Assembly: GCF_014898055.3 (NCBI RefSeq)
Contig: NW_023605194.1
Span: forward strand, 60,489,361 to 60,553,360
Direction: 5' to 3'
From: Talpa occidentalis
Taxonomy: Eukaryota; Chordata; Mammalia; Eulipotyphla; Talpidae
Length of the DNA: 64,000 nucleotides
The translations under genes and the position numbers were made by a program. Under the pieces are notes generated by a model that had not been told where the DNA came from, made no database searches, and saw only the letters and a list, made by a program, of their open reading frames with translations. Positions 1 through 12,534 of the stretch are shown piece by piece (within the stretch, counting starts at the first letter, position 1; the number at the start of each line of letters is the position of its first letter).

Positions 1-1300
1 CACTAAGCTATCCCACATATTGGCATTATCATTATCATAATATAACCAAAATTAGTCACATATAACTGTCAGATAATTTACAATCATTAATGGTCTCTGA
101 TGTAAGTGTAGACAAAGAACTCAATTTATTCATACTCACCAAGGTTATTCCTATTAACTCCATATTGTACTTACAAAAAGTAGTTAAGAAATGGGGCCCA
201 GGAAACCAATGGGACTAAGCATATCTGTATTTGAGAAGGGCTATTCCACATTTACTATAAAAGGAATCTTCTTTTAATTCTTTAAATACGTAAGTCTATT
301 CACCAAACGGATGCACTGTACTTAAAATAACACACCCTACCAAGAATAATAGTTGTTCCTCGGTATCCAGATGGATTGTTCCAGAACCTCTACCTTGACA
401 AATACCAAAATCTGTGGATGCTCATATAAAATGGCACAGTATTTTCATATAACCTATATATCAGCCCATATACTTTAAGTCATCTCTAGATTATTATACC
501 TAACACAGTGTAAATGCTTTGAAAATGATTATTATGCTGTATTGTCTAGATAATAAAAACAAGAAAGAAAAATCTGTACATGTTCATCACAGACATAAGC
601 AACAAAGATTTAACTACATGACATGGATTCTAGGTCCATGGTCGGTTGAATCTGTGGATATAGATAGAACCAGCAGATTAGGAAGGGTCACTGTAATTTC
701 TCAAATAAAACATCAATTTTCTAAATGGTTTGAACTATTTACTTTTAAAACATTTTCTCTACTAGACCTTGAAGTTATAGCACTGTGCTATTCTTTCACC
801 ATGTTTTTTTTTTTTTAATAGAAAATTCACCTCACAGCAAAAAATTTGCAAAGGGCTAATAAAATGTACTTACTGATTATTTAAAAAAATTCTTGTCATC
901 TTGGCTTCCTATAAGTTACCCGCTTCTCCCACTGTTCCAGTACATTTTCATCACCTGTCATGAGAAGAAAGAATCTTATTACTTATAACTCTCATAAAGA
1001 CCATTTCTTGGTTTCTATTACATTAGTCTTTTCCTTTGTTTATATCCAAAACAGAGAAAAATTCAGTGGTCTCTTCCTTTCGCTCTAAAATCAAAAAGAA
1101 AGAAAAGAATAACAACAATGGAAAGGACCTCAAGAGGGAAAAAATTTTAAGAGGGGTGTTTTTATTTGGGGGGCTTGGGGTGGAGAACCTTTACAACATA
1201 TTCCCTTATATTTCAGGAAGACTTGGTCTGTGTCCTAGAAGAAAGCAGTGTTAGAGTAACTTCCCTTTTTTCCCCTACCTTTTCCTCCCAACCTCCTCCT
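1..1300. other. Unassigned AT-rich non-coding DNA
   Basis: I see no gene, splice-bounded ORF or confident repeat here. Short ORFs of 99 and 72 codons have no recognisable protein character and one ends in a poly-phenylalanine run made by a T tract, so I treat them as chance. Confidence 0.5.
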
Positions 1301-1309
1301 TACTTTTCA

Positions 1310-1530
1310 AAAATGGGTGACTCATTTTCTAGGAAGTAAAGGCCCCCTCCCGTGCTAATACCTGGAATCAGCTAATTTCCACATAGAAAACAGGACAGTG
1401 GCTGCCTTTTTAAGAAGATCAGACAGTTTCTCTGTTCCAGCTTCTCTCCAGCTGTCCCAGGATGCCTGGGTCAGAGTGATTAGGGCAGAATGCATGTTTC
1501 TGTTTCAGTTTCAGGGAAGGAGGTAACTGA
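1310..1530. promoter_or_regulatory. Possible cis-regulatory cluster (AP-1, ETS, ISRE-like)
   Basis: A perfect AP-1 heptamer TGACTCA lies at 1318-1324. An ETS-like AGGAAGTA follows at 1331-1338 and an interferon-response-like TTTCAGTTTC at 1503-1512. The stretch is more GC-rich than its flanks and I see no transposon signature in it. The motifs are seen directly; enhancer function is inference and such motifs also arise by chance. Confidence 0.25.
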
Positions 1531-1699
1531 CACTTCCCAGTTCTCCAATCCTGCTCCATCAGTAATTAAAAGTATTAACTGTGTTGACTCCCATTTGAAT
1601 CTTTGTTCTATCTCTTGAATTTTAAAACTTATAGGAAAGATGAGTCACTGGGCAACTGAAAACACCAACATCTAACACAGGACAATGCACAGACAAAAC

Positions 1700-1830
1700 C
1701 TTGGTCAAAAGTCCTACCATTTACCAGCCATGTGACTTTAGAAAATTCAGTCATTTTTTTCCCCTAATTTCAGTTTCTTCATTTCTGCAAAAGGATAAAG
1801 TGTCTTTATGGTGTAGCTATGCGGTTTAAA
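1700..1830 (+). mobile_element. MIR SINE fragment
   Basis: The order 'accagccatgtgactttag', a T/C-rich step, then 'cagtttcttcatttctgc' and 'aaaaggataaag' follows the conserved MIR core (…gtgaccttgggcaa…cagtttcctcatctgtaaaatgggat…). Divergence is high, as expected for this ancient family. Confidence 0.6.
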
Positions 1831-1839
1831 CAAATGAGA

Positions 1840-2700
1840 GAGACAATCTGCCAAAATCAAGCACACCTTGCTCCAACAAGGATTTTATCCAGCATCAGCA
1901 ACACTCAATGCTCAGTGATCAGACCTGGTACCGTGTCCAAATATTTAAATAATAGAGGTCCCATGGTATACAAATGAGGGGCTTCCTGAGTCAGTAAAAC
2001 TCTCAAAAAATAAGTAGGGCTTCCTATAATTCATGGAATAATAGGAGAATAGAAAAGTCCCCTTTTCCAAAAGGAAGTTATACCGGATGGTGTTTTACTT
2101 TCTGTTTTTAATTTTATGACTTTTTTTTTTTTTTTTTTAAATTTCATGCCTAGGTCTACGACCTAGGCAAAGTGGTAAGTTCCACTTTCTTTCCCTTCAC
2201 AGAGGAACCCGGAAAGAAAACACCTCACTTCTAAAGGTACAATGTAGCTATTGCACATTTTACATGAAGAAGTCATGGCTACTAGGAGATAATACTTACA
2301 AAGGAGAAACCTCAGAGGATTATTTGAAGCCTCAAGTATTAAGTAATTCAAGGAGAAGAGATTTAACCTTGATTGTGAAATGGCTCCATACACTGAGATA
2401 CCATGACAGCCAAGTGTCACCTCAGTTACAGAGTCACCAGAATCCTCAAATGATCTGAACCACTAAGGGAATGGGAGGAACATAAAGATAAGAAAGAATG
2501 ACTGGAACAAATACCACATAAATCCAGAGAACTTCCAAACAAAGAATTTGCCGATGTTAATAAATATAGCAAGGAAAGACAGAAGAGCCAAAAACCGGTA
2601 CATCACAGCCAAACTGAGACATACCTATTGGCTGGCTATAGCTTTATATGCACACTCACTTAGCATGGATGCCGCTTCAAAGCATGGGAGATGCAGAAGC
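1840..2700. other. Unassigned non-coding DNA
   Basis: No gene or confident repeat was recognised. A T-rich tract lies near 2120-2140. Overlapping short ORFs on both strands at 2163-2458 lack protein-family features. Confidence 0.45.
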
Positions 2701-2714
2701 ATTTTATATAGGTT

Positions 2715-2910
2715 TAAAATAAATAGGCTTGAACTCAAATCTGCTATGTAACAGTATTATGGTCTTTGCCAAGTCATTTAATCCTTCCAAGTCTAAGTTT
2801 CCTGGTCTGTAAAATAAGGACAATAATGCACATCTCGGAAAGCAGTTATGTAAATTAAAGATAACATGTGTATAGTGCCTGCCACAGAATATGTCTCCAA
2901 AATATGATTG
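2715..2910 (+). mobile_element. MIR SINE
   Basis: The stretch reads through the MIR core in order: 'gccaagtcatttaatccttc', 'agtttcctggtctgtaaaat', 'aaggacaataatgcacatct', then 'gtatagtgcctgccacagaa'. These match the MIR core and tail with many substitutions. Confidence 0.75.
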
Positions 2911-2914
2911 CAAT

Positions 2915-4290
2915 TACTGTGTTCACTAGTGCAAATATGATTATCTATTAGATTCATGGTCATAATTGCAATTATGGCATAGACTGCATTAAATTCAAAC
3001 TCTAATGTGAACATTTTGGAGAGAGGCTCAAATCAGACCTTTAGCAAAAACATAAAAACTTTCTAAGTTGATCAGAATGAAATGTTAAATGAAAGGCCCC
3101 ATCTAGCTGACAGCTATTATTAATGTGTAAACAGAAAGCTCCTGTCTCTGCGTTTGTTAGCATTCTTCATATCAGTACTCAAGTTTCTTTTCTTTTTATT
3201 TGAAAGAGGGAATGAATCATTTCCATCAGTGCTAATTCTTCTGGTGTGTACTGTAGTGCCAACTACTTAGCAGGCATCTGTGGGAAATAAAAGCCACGCT
3301 GAGTGTGACAGACAGCCTCTCTTCCAGGCTAGCCTCAAGTTATAGCCTCCTCATAAATAGTATGGAATTTTCAGCCATGTTTAAAAAAAAAAGAATCATC
3401 AGGTGAGACAAAATCAACTTTTTTAAACAGAACTTTCTATCTATCTTGAAAAAGTGCTCTTTTATCCCCTCAAAGTCATCTGCTCTGAGATTCACTCCAA
3501 AGAGATGACTTCTCAGGTTCAGCTGAGTTCTCTTCTTTTTATCTTCAAATCCAATGTATACTGCCCACAAGAAAATCAGTCTCGATAAAGTTTAGTCACT
3601 CCTGACTTTTGTACAAAATCCATTTTGTTCTCTATAATGGAAAATATTTTAATTGGTTTAAGGAATCGAGTTCATCCTCAAAGACATTAATTTGCCACCA
3701 CTGTGGTTATTCAAAAGAATCAGAAGTGATTTCATCTACAGATTCTGACAAACTGCCCTTTTGGCAGAAGACACTATGCCAAGTGCTGGGGTTAGAGAAA
3801 GGGGCATAAGGTGGTTAAGATGATGTTCATTTAAAAGAATGTAGTGCAATGGTAGTGTCATCAGAATCCAAACAATTAGCTTAGCTGATGCACTTGAAGA
3901 AAATAATCTGGATATTAAAGTCCTGGCCAGGAGAGTTAGAAGCCCCGTACCACTTAATTATGACTCATATACAATGTGAAGATTTCACAACAGTCACACA
4001 AAAGCCTGGTTTAAAAACAAACAGACAACAAACAAAACACTCTTTTTCTATGTACACTCTATCCTCGAGAGCAAGGCCCATGTCTGCTCCCTCATGGTGG
4101 AAGGAATCTGGTGGGAGTCAAGATTAAGAGTATTTGAGAGGCTAGGTGCTAGAGCTAACACCTGCACTAAGGCTGCAAAAATGCAAAGACCCATAAACAT
4201 GATTGTCTTTGGAGTCTTAGCGTCTTTGCCCCCCAGTTCATTCATTCACTAAGTGGGAGCGTCTGGGTTTGCTCTATGGGAGAGTGTCCT
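2915..4290. other. Unassigned non-coding DNA
   Basis: I recognise no gene or repeat. ORFs at 3340-3570, 3609-3809 and 3888-4127 are short, have no motif and no good splice sites. Confidence 0.45.
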
Positions 4291-4297
4291 ATGATCA

Positions 4298-4535
4298 TTA
4301 AGGGCATGTGGTTTGCAGTCACACAGAACTGCATTCTCCAACCTTCTCTGAACACCTCCACCTTGAGCATGTTGAATTTCTCTAGGTCTCAATTTCTTTA
4401 TCCATAGGCAAAATGGTAGTAAGAGCAATACTAAAACTTAATGTTGTTATATGGGTTAAAGACATAATGGCTGTGAACCATTTAACTCAGCTCATGGCAA
4501 ACAATAAGTGCTCATTAAATGTTGCTGCTATTGGA
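4298..4535 (+). mobile_element. MIR SINE, near full length
   Basis: The core 'ctcaatttctttatccatag', the 'caaaatggtagtaagagcaa' step, and the tail 'aagtgctcattaaatgttgc' are all present in order. This is one of the better-preserved MIRs in the window. Confidence 0.8.
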
Positions 4536-4539
4536 AGTA

Positions 4540-5500
4540 TACTGTCCTCATCTTTAAGAGGCAAAGCAAGTACCAGTAAGACATCAGTAAAAAAGGTGTC
4601 CCCCAGAGGTCAAATATGTTCCAATCCATTTTAACAGCACACCACAAAGAGATTTAGGGTGAAGTTTCATTTAGTTAAAAAGCACAAATTCCTGTTTTAC
4701 CTGTGCCTGTATCTTGGGAGCAAAGGCAGTATGGCAGCAACACTCACAGGCTTGTTGGCCAGTGGAAAATAATAAATGTTAAACCTGACCACCGAGAAAT
4801 AAAACTGTATCACTTGCTTGAGTTTATTATAATAAGTGGCAGAGCTGGGGTTCACAGCCCATAGTCTGGCTTCCCTCCTTGTTCTTAGCCTCTATACAAC
4901 AATGTCTCCTTGGCAATGAGGAATAGCAGTAACTGAACACTGATGAAGACACAGGCCAGGGAAATATAAGAAATACCCTAAAGATGACTGAAGAGAAGAG
5001 GGAACTAACATAAAAGATCAGTTAATGGGGCCAAAGAGTAAAAAGGACAGAAACCATTAATGAGTCTAAATTAGAATCTAAAAACAGGGTCATAGCAAGG
5101 GATGCTGAAAGGATGGCACTGTGAAAGTGAACTGATGTTGGTGTTCAGCACTTTTTTAAAGTACAACAGTGATCAGAAGACACAAAGGTTAAGGAGACCC
5201 CGGCACCTTTACAGATGTCACATTATGACTCAGAAACAACTGCTTGGGGACCAAGTCACACAATGAAATTACCAGCTGTCAAGGGAGAGCCCCAACAGCA
5301 TGAAAGTCAATTTTACTAAGATGCTACTTTTCCTGGCATTTTCTCAGCACACAAGAGGGGGAAATGCCACCCAGGGTTACTGAATTCTCTGCAGATGGAA
5401 AGACGATAGAAGGGATGAGAAACATGCTCCAAGTTAAGGAGACTGCACAGCAAGGAGCGAAAGGATCAATAGAAGCTGTATTCCTGACCAGTCTCAAATG
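4540..5500. other. Unassigned non-coding DNA
   Basis: No ORF above 60 codons, RNA gene or confident repeat seen. The segment 4840-4880 ('ggcagagctggggttcacag') resembles an antisense MIR core end but is too short to call. Confidence 0.4.
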
Positions 5501-5509
5501 TGGCCAACT

Positions 5510-5925
5510 CTAAAATGGCTCCCAGGACCCCAGGCCTGAGTAACTCCCTCCCTCTTGAATAGAGGCTAGAACATGTGATTTACTTATACCAATAGAATAA
5601 GGCAAAAATGTCAGATTACATGGTGACATCATGTAAGACTGTCACCTCCTTTCTGCTACAAGCCCTCTCCCTGCAGGCTTTGAAGAAGCTGTTATTCACT
5701 GAGCTGCCCATAGAGAGAGGCCCTTAGCGCAGCCTCCAGCAGAGAGAGTTAATGAACAAATGAATTCAGCCAACAATTCAAATCTTCTCCAGTTGATCAG
5801 CAGCCCTGGCTGACACGCAGATGTAGCCAGATTCCTGACCCACAGAAACTGAAAAAGTGTGTGCACTAGCTAAGTCTCTAGGTTTGTGGCGATGCTGTTA
5901 TGTATCTATTGCTGACACAGAAGGG
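5510..5925 (+). mobile_element. MLT1-like (MaLR) LTR, old
   Basis: Typical MaLR landmarks appear in order: 'acatggtgacatcatgtaag', a central GC-rich part with 'gagagaggcccttagcgcag', 'ttcctgacccacagaaactg', and the 3' end 'taagtctctaggtttgtggc' followed by 'ttatgtatctattgctgaca'. These match the 3' half of MLT1-class LTRs. It is non-coding and heavily diverged; the subfamily is not resolved. Confidence 0.65.
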
Positions 5926-5929
5926 AAGT

Positions 5930-6660
5930 GAGGTCAGAGCCTCTGATGCAACCACTTGTGCTTTGAAAGGTGGGGACAGTAGGAGCCCTGGGGGCCAGGG
6001 TGGGAAAAGTAGGCCTGCCCTTACATTGCTGTTCCTCCTCCTAGGAGTCTCTGTCTCAGACCCTCAGTTTCCTCTCTTTACACAGGCTCTGACCCTATTC
6101 TTAGAATTTGGCAGGCATAATGGAATATATTTACCAAGGAAACAACAACCTTATAAATGGTGACCAGGTTCCCGGGCTGACCTGCAAGGGCTATTTATCA
6201 TGTCAAACAGTGACACACATAAAACAATAAGAGGATTTTGACCATCCTATTGGCTGAACTATGTCTCTATGACTTGACTCATCACAAAAACACTCTAACA
6301 CAAGAATATTTTTAATGTGATATAATTGACTTAAACCCATGTTCAGAGACAAGTTGAAACTTTTTATATTAGTGGTTTTGAGAAGAGAATAAAAATTAGA
6401 ACATTCTAAGTTCTACCTAAATCTTGCCAAGATGGGTTCTTTATAAACCAAACATAAGTATTCTGAAATCTTCTGAGCAAGAACCAATTGCCTGTACAAA
6501 TTAATTTGATTCGCCATTCTCAAGCAGAGGATATAGCTAAGACCAACTCACTGGGTCAGAGACCTCTTACCTCAATTGGCCAGCTTGCTACAAGCAGAAA
6601 CTGGTAGGGCAATGCTACATCGCATTACTTGATGCTGGAAAATCCCCATTAATCTTCTAG
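5930..6660. other. Unassigned non-coding DNA
   Basis: An 87-codon ORF at 5900-6163 overlaps the end of the MaLR LTR and has no family signature. Nothing else is recognised. Confidence 0.4.
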
Positions 6661-6664
6661 TCCT

Positions 6665-6755
6665 GATGTGTCAGTTGACAGATGATGACACAAAGACCCA
6701 AACACTTTTAAGTGACCTGTTCAAGGCCGCTCAGCAGCACAACTTGGGCTTCCTG
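6665..6755 (-). mobile_element. MIR core, antisense
   Basis: 'cagatgatgacacaaagacc', 'aagtgacctgttcaaggccg' and 'ctcagcagcacaacttgggc' follow the reverse complement of the MIR core (cagatgaggaaactgaggc … aagtgacttgcccaaggtca … cacagctagtaagtgg). Confidence 0.65.
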
Positions 6756-6759
6756 TTTC

Positions 6760-7765
6760 CCAAGCATCTTAATTTAATACTCTTGTTTAACTGAACTAAC
6801 TGCAGCACCAGAGATAATGAAATCACTGATATCAGATATTCTGTAAGGCAAAAACTATAACTCACTTCCCATGATACTATAAGGCTCCTACTTGTAAAAA
6901 CTAAACTTAGTGGCAAGACAAAAAAAGACACTGAATAAACATTCATATTAAATGTTTAATCCATTTTCAGAAGCAATGCACACTATTTGCTAAGTAAACT
7001 GAAATGCCCCTAAAATAGGGTGCTTTTTCTTATGAATGATCTGCTCTTTTTTAAAAATCAATGTAGGGAAGAAAATCAAAAGAGGCCTACAATAAAGACA
7101 TGTGCAAGCACATATATTTTATTGCTTTATATATTGCTACTCCTAAACTCACTGATTTATTCCACAGATGTTTTGGGGACACCTACTATGTCAAAGCCTT
7201 GTGATGAGTGGTATGTTTAAGGAGCCTATCTGGACATAAATAATGATTACTAACATTTTTAGCAAAAGTAACAGCATCTAAACAAGCATCCACTGCAAAG
7301 AGACATTTCTAGTATGTGTTTTGGTAGACAATTGGGGGTGCAGATCTGAGCTCTCTTTTCTGCTAGAAACCTTTGCATTTAAAATAAAGAGCAACTTATT
7401 TTTCTGTGTAATGATACTATCCTTAAGGCAGCAGTAGGAGTTATCTAAATAAAAGGGTTAATACACTCCCAGGTCATATACCTCCAAAACTGCTATTATG
7501 GGACTTCCCTAGCAGCCTAAAAGCAACTTTTTAAAAAGAAAGTGGCCTTTTACTCAACATTTTCCTTCCTAGTCTTCTCAGTACCAAGAACAAGTATGTA
7601 TTTAAAACAAATCAGAAAGACATGAGAACTTTTTTTCTCCCACATAGCCAGCAGTTTTCATCAAGAACTTAAATCTCTAGGACATTATTTAACCCCTCCA
7701 TATTTTAACTGCATCTGAATTCTTTGACATGTAATTACTAATATTACTATAAATGAAAACAGGTA
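6760..7765. other. Unassigned AT-rich non-coding DNA
   Basis: No gene, RNA gene or confident repeat was recognised in this kilobase. Confidence 0.4.
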
Positions 7766-7769
7766 AGTC

Positions 7770-7905
7770 GTTTACCATGTGCAAGGCTCTTTTCTAATGT
7801 TTTACAAGTACTGACTCTATTAATCTTGACAAGAGCACTATGAGGCATGTTGTTATTATTAGCCTAATTCTACAGAAATGAAAACTGAGTCAGAGTTACT
7901 GAGAG
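7770..7905 (-). mobile_element. MIR SINE, antisense
   Basis: 'accatgtgcaaggctctttt', 'gagcactatgaggcatgttg', 'attattagcctaattctaca' and 'gaaatgaaaactgagtcaga' match the antisense MIR tail and core in order. Confidence 0.7.
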
Positions 7906-7909
7906 AACA

Positions 7910-9600
7910 GGAACTGTTGTTCAGACCACACATCCATTCAACAATGGAGGACTATCCATCATCCTAATAGTCCAGGCTGCTCCTAAACTTCTCCTGGAAG
8001 AGGGGGAGTAAATTATGTGAACAATGAGTTTGGGAGAAAGGCCAAGACAAAATGACCCTGACTCCCTTTTCAGAGGGGGCCTCTCCCATAGGTGGAGGCT
8101 ACCGGTTGTGATGGGGGACACTGGACAGTTCAGGTTGCTCCCTCACAATATTCTGGGGAAATCTGTCCCTCTCAAATATGAAGCACCAGAAAATCCACTT
8201 GACCCCAGTCCTCTAATCATCTTCATTTCTAGTCTACCTCTGTATGTTTGCCTCCTATTGGTTACAATGGTGTATTCATTGGTACCAAAATTGGGTGAGA
8301 AAGCAAGGTGTTAGTCATCTTCCCAAACTCTGGCACAAACAAGTTTTAAAAATCCAAATGGGCAAGATCTCAGTGAAAAACAAAAAGCAAATATTTCTTT
8401 TATCAAAAAGATAACCAAAATTCAAAGGAACGCAAGAGCATAGGGAACACAGCTTAGCGAGGGTGTGCCGAGTGGATCATTAGTGAAGCTGCTATCAAGG
8501 GGCATCTAAAAACAAGCAGCACTTTCTTCTCTATGTTGGACCTAAAAACACTGTTTCCTCTCCAAATAAATAAACTGTACTCAGATAACATTTTCTACTA
8601 CAGTACCTAGTCTCCAGTAGTAGAAAATTCTTAGCATTAATAGCCACATTATTTACATAAAACAGGCAAGGTATTTCAATATTATATGATAAATTATAGT
8701 GAGTCTAGCCATGTCTGAATTTTTATCAACAGTATGATACTTCTACCACGAAAGTACAGAGACAAAAATAATACCTACAACTACATCACCTAGGAATAAA
8801 AATGTCTCTAATGCCAAGACTTCGTATTTGATTTTTCCTTCACTCTCAAAATACAGTGCTTCTGGTTTTAAAAATACACTTAAATAGCTTTCATTCAGTA
8901 ATATTGATTTTTTTCCTTTGATATAGAGATATTTTAATGCAGACAGTTTGAGTTCAGGCTTTCTTATTCAAATCGTATTTAAGAATGGTTTCCTTAGTGA
9001 TATAAGAAAATTTTCAAAACAAACCACATTTATTCCATTGAATATAGTCATTGAATATATTCAGCAGCAAAATTAATTTTTTCATACATGCATCATATGA
9101 AGGAAGCCAATCATCTAACGCTATCTGCTTACACAGAACAAATGACTAGCGCTTCCATGTCTTAATGCTTGCAATAACCCTGTTGTAGGTAAGGCAGCTG
9201 TAGTATTATCCCTGACTGTATTATGCCAAAGTTAACCAACTTTCTAAGGGGCAGGGTTTACACACAGTTCTATACAGTCACAGTTTGTGCTTTTTCTCCT
9301 CCAGGCCATTAAGCAAGATAGACTGGGGAAAAAACCCTGCAAATGAGCAATGATCAAAATTTAAATGGAGAAAAAAGGAAAACAAAGGCTGACAGTGACA
9401 AAGTGTGATCTGATGTAACGTGTTGTATGTGCTGTGTCAGCCACATCTATTAATAGCAAAGCCAGGGATAACGAGTAAGAAAGGAAAGGAAAAAGAAAAA
9501 TCAATTAACATAAAAAACAAACTGCAGGTTGGCAATGGAGAATACGGAATGAAACACCAAGCAAAATAGAGAAATGAGGTGAGGGATTTGATTATAGACT
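7910..9600. other. Mostly unassigned non-coding DNA
   Basis: Short overlapping ORFs at 7921-8314 lack recognisable motifs. A small perfect inverted repeat sits at 8591-8627 and a weak antisense MIR-like piece at 9160-9240. No gene is supported. Confidence 0.4.
8591..8627. repeat. Short perfect inverted repeat
   Basis: TTTTCTACTAC at 8591-8601 is exactly complementary to GTAGTAGAAAA at 8617-8627, with a 15-base loop. The stem is 11 bp. No function is implied. Confidence 0.8.
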
Positions 9601-9611
9601 TATGCCTAGAC

Positions 9612-9838
9612 CAGTGGTTGGCAAATGTTTTCTGTAAAGAACCAAATAGTCAATATCATATCCTTTATAGGGCATGTGGCATCTATTGCAACTACTCAGC
9701 TCTGCCATTACAGCATGAAAGCAGCCACAGATAATCCACAGATGAACGGACATGGCTGTGTGCCAATAAAACTGCATTTACAAAAAACAGGTCTTGAGTC
9801 GGAGTGGGCCTTCTAGCTGTATTGTTTGTTAACCCCTG
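9612..9838 (+). mobile_element. hAT-Charlie-type nonautonomous DNA transposon
   Basis: The element starts 'cagtggttggcaaatg' and ends 'gttaacccctg', the imperfect terminal repeats of a common mammalian MER/hAT element. The interior carries 'ttctgtaaagaaccaaatag' and 'ccaataaaactgcatttaca'. Flanking 8-mers gcctagac (9604-9611) and gcctagcc (9839-9846) match at 7 of 8, as expected for hAT 8-bp duplications. I do not assign the exact Repbase name. Confidence 0.8.
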
Positions 9839-9849
9839 GCCTAGCCAGC

Positions 9850-10825
9850 TAACTAAACCACCACAAGAAAACTATGACACATTAAGAAAGCAAAGAGAAA
9901 GCTGTTACTGGCAACATAAAAGAATCTAGGGACAATGTAACCAATGGGCTGACATCAACCACCTCAAATGGCTCTAGTCCCACAAGCGCTCAGTATTTGG
10001 GGACTCAACACATTTTGATTATGAGACTGCAATGATATATTTATTCAGTATCAGTTTACCCAAAGTTATCAACATTCAAAGAAGCAATCTGCTAAGCCCA
10101 ATCTTACCACATATTCCACAATCACAGTGAAATCATCCACTGTTCCAAAAGTAAAGAAAACAGGAAGAGGCAAAGGAATTAAATCCTGACTCAAGCCTCT
10201 GACAGTTCTTCTACCTGGAAAACTTTTCCTGACTTTTTCTGTAACAATTTCCTACCTAAATCTTGCTCTTCATTTAGGTTTGATGAAACATCTTTTCCTC
10301 CAACAAGTTTTTCTCAAACATAGCAGCTGAGGTCAAGACACCTGCCATTACAATTCTATGACTCTGAACTCCTTTACTAATCTTGGTATACAGTGCCTTT
10401 AATTCCTTTCTAGCTCAGTGTCTGCTTTCCTTCTGTAAATTCCAGAAAGCTGCCTTCTTCAACACCCAAGGACAAGGCTGACAGTGAGAGCCTCAATTAC
10501 TAGAAGGTTCTGGTATTTCAAAGTGACACTTGGCACTGACTAAATATATAACATAGCCAGTGATGATCAGCAAAGTATGATAAAACCAAAGAGAGAAAGC
10601 TGTGTCCAGGTACCTGTAAGCAAACTGTCCGTATATTAGACAGACAGGAGCGGGTCACCCATTCTTAGGTTAGTAAAGTAGGAAGTTGTCTCTCATGCTT
10701 ACCAGTTAAAAAAAGAAAAGCAAATGTAATTTCAGTTAACGAAAAATTTTTTTCTTAGCCCTTGCATATTCAAAGTTATTTAGCTGGACAGATTTCAAAC
10801 AAATATCTGTATCTTTTTTGGTTTA
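9850..10825. other. Unassigned non-coding DNA
   Basis: No gene, RNA gene or confident repeat was recognised. Confidence 0.4.
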
Positions 10826-10834
10826 TTTGTTTAA

Positions 10835-11110
10835 GTAAATACACAAGGTCTATATAAAAGCAAAAACATTCATACATATACAGAACTGCTTATATGAAGG
10901 GGGGGAAGCAGATTATAAAATACACATAGTATGATCTACTTTTGTGAAGTAAAACAGTAAAGTAACTAAAAGGATGTATGCCCCCAATGTGGTTGTTCCT
11001 GGTAAAGGAATTTGGGTAAATTTAATTTTCTTCCTTTTATCTTTCAGTATTTTCTTTTTTTTTTTTAACACAATAACCACATTTTTGTGAAGAGTTTTTA
11101 AAAGCTATTT
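10835..11110 (+). mobile_element. Old L1M-type LINE 3' end
   Basis: The pattern 'tgatctacttttgtgaag' … 'gtggttgttcctggtaaagg' … 'ttccttttatctttcagtat' … A-rich end resembles the 3' UTR of old L1M elements (…aacagtggttgcctctgggg … ttttactgtatacctttttg…). It is highly diverged. Confidence 0.45.
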
Positions 11111-11114
11111 CAAG

Positions 11115-11895
11115 TAAAAAAATCTCTGCTGATTAGGCAATACTTCAAAGCTGTTTAAAAAGAACACTATATATAGGGAAAATGTGAAACAGGGCAATGC
11201 TGTTATTATTTAACATAGCTTTGCTGACTGAGTAAAAAAAAAAAATGCTTCTGACCTCCTTAAATGTTCACCCATTCCTACCAATATCATGATGATGATA
11301 CATCTTACCATGGTGAGCATCAGCAGACAAAAGCAAAATAGTACCAATGCTGAGAGTGTTAATTTCAGTTTCTAACTACATTCTTACTTTTCCTGGAGCA
11401 TGATATATTTTAAGTTGGCCTAATTTCTCTCTGGTCCTGGACTCTAAGAACTGCACTAACTTACCTATATCTGATTTTAGTGACCAAAATGCATTAGGAG
11501 CAGTTAAAAAACTTCAAAAATGAGATTTCCTCTCTTAGAGGTTATTCCTTAGATCAGAAATTGGGAGCCAGACATTACATATGCTGAAGTAGCAACCTGA
11601 AATTTATTTTTAGTGCTCACACTGGCATATTTAAATTCCTACACTAAGTATGTTTAATTTCAATTAATGTGGTCATTGAACATCAGCCTGTATCTGAATC
11701 AAAGAAATTATCAAATTTGCCATCTTATAGTGTGTTTTAATGTCATACATTCCTTTTCATAAATATTACCTCATAAGTAATGTCTTGGTTTTAAATAATG
11801 TTCTGTTGGTAACAAGTTTCATCCATTAAACATAACTTGAAGATGTTTTAAAATTCCAAATGAAAATAAGGTTTGACACCTCTTTAATAAGTGAC
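11115..11895. other. Unassigned AT-rich non-coding DNA
   Basis: No gene or confident repeat was recognised. Confidence 0.4.
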
Positions 11896-12243
11896 TGAAA
11901 TAAACCACACAAAACAAATTCTTTAAAAAGTGGGTTTAGCATGGCAGTTAGCCTCATCCAAATACAACTGTAAATTGTGGGCAAATATAAAAATCAACTT
12001 TGAAGGCACTGGAAAGTAATTAAAAACAAGGAGAAAAGGGCACAATCTTCAGCCCTCAAAAGAAGGAAACTGCATGGGAAAATAATTTATAATTTCAGGA
12101 CTTATCCCCTGAGGGGCACAACCAGTCTATATTACAGCAGATAAACTTCAAGCAGCAAACCACGTCTTTTTACAATATGGGCCTGACAGTATAAGCTGAA
12201 AATTGAGGAAGAAAATTCCCAAAATAAGGAAGTCATGGGTGGG

Positions 12244-12502
12244 GGCCTCCCTGGTGGTGCAAGCGGTTAAGATGCAACACTATGGAGCTGTTCACAGCCA
12301 CTGCAGCATGAGTTTGATCCCTGCCCAGGGAGGTGGCCCACATGGTGCAGCAGACATCTCCAGTTTTGCCCGCTGCTCACCTCAGCAGGTATTTCAGTAG
12401 ATCTGCCTGTTCTGTTTCCCACTCTGTCTCTGGTGAATCCTCTCAGCCCCTGCACCCCAGCACTTGTATGCATAAATAAATAAATAAATCTTGTTTCAAA
12501 AA
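12244..12502 (+). mobile_element. tRNA-derived SINE, older subfamily
   Basis: Starts 'ggcctccctggtggtgcaag' (box A region), has 'gagtttgatccctg' at box B, and ends with (ATAA) repeats and a decayed tail. Flanks 'aagtcatgggt' and 'aagtcaagggg' are a likely imperfect target duplication. It is diverged from the window consensus, so relatively old. Confidence 0.9.
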
Positions 12503-12534
12503 TGAAAGTCAAGGGGGATGAAAGCTCAAATTTG

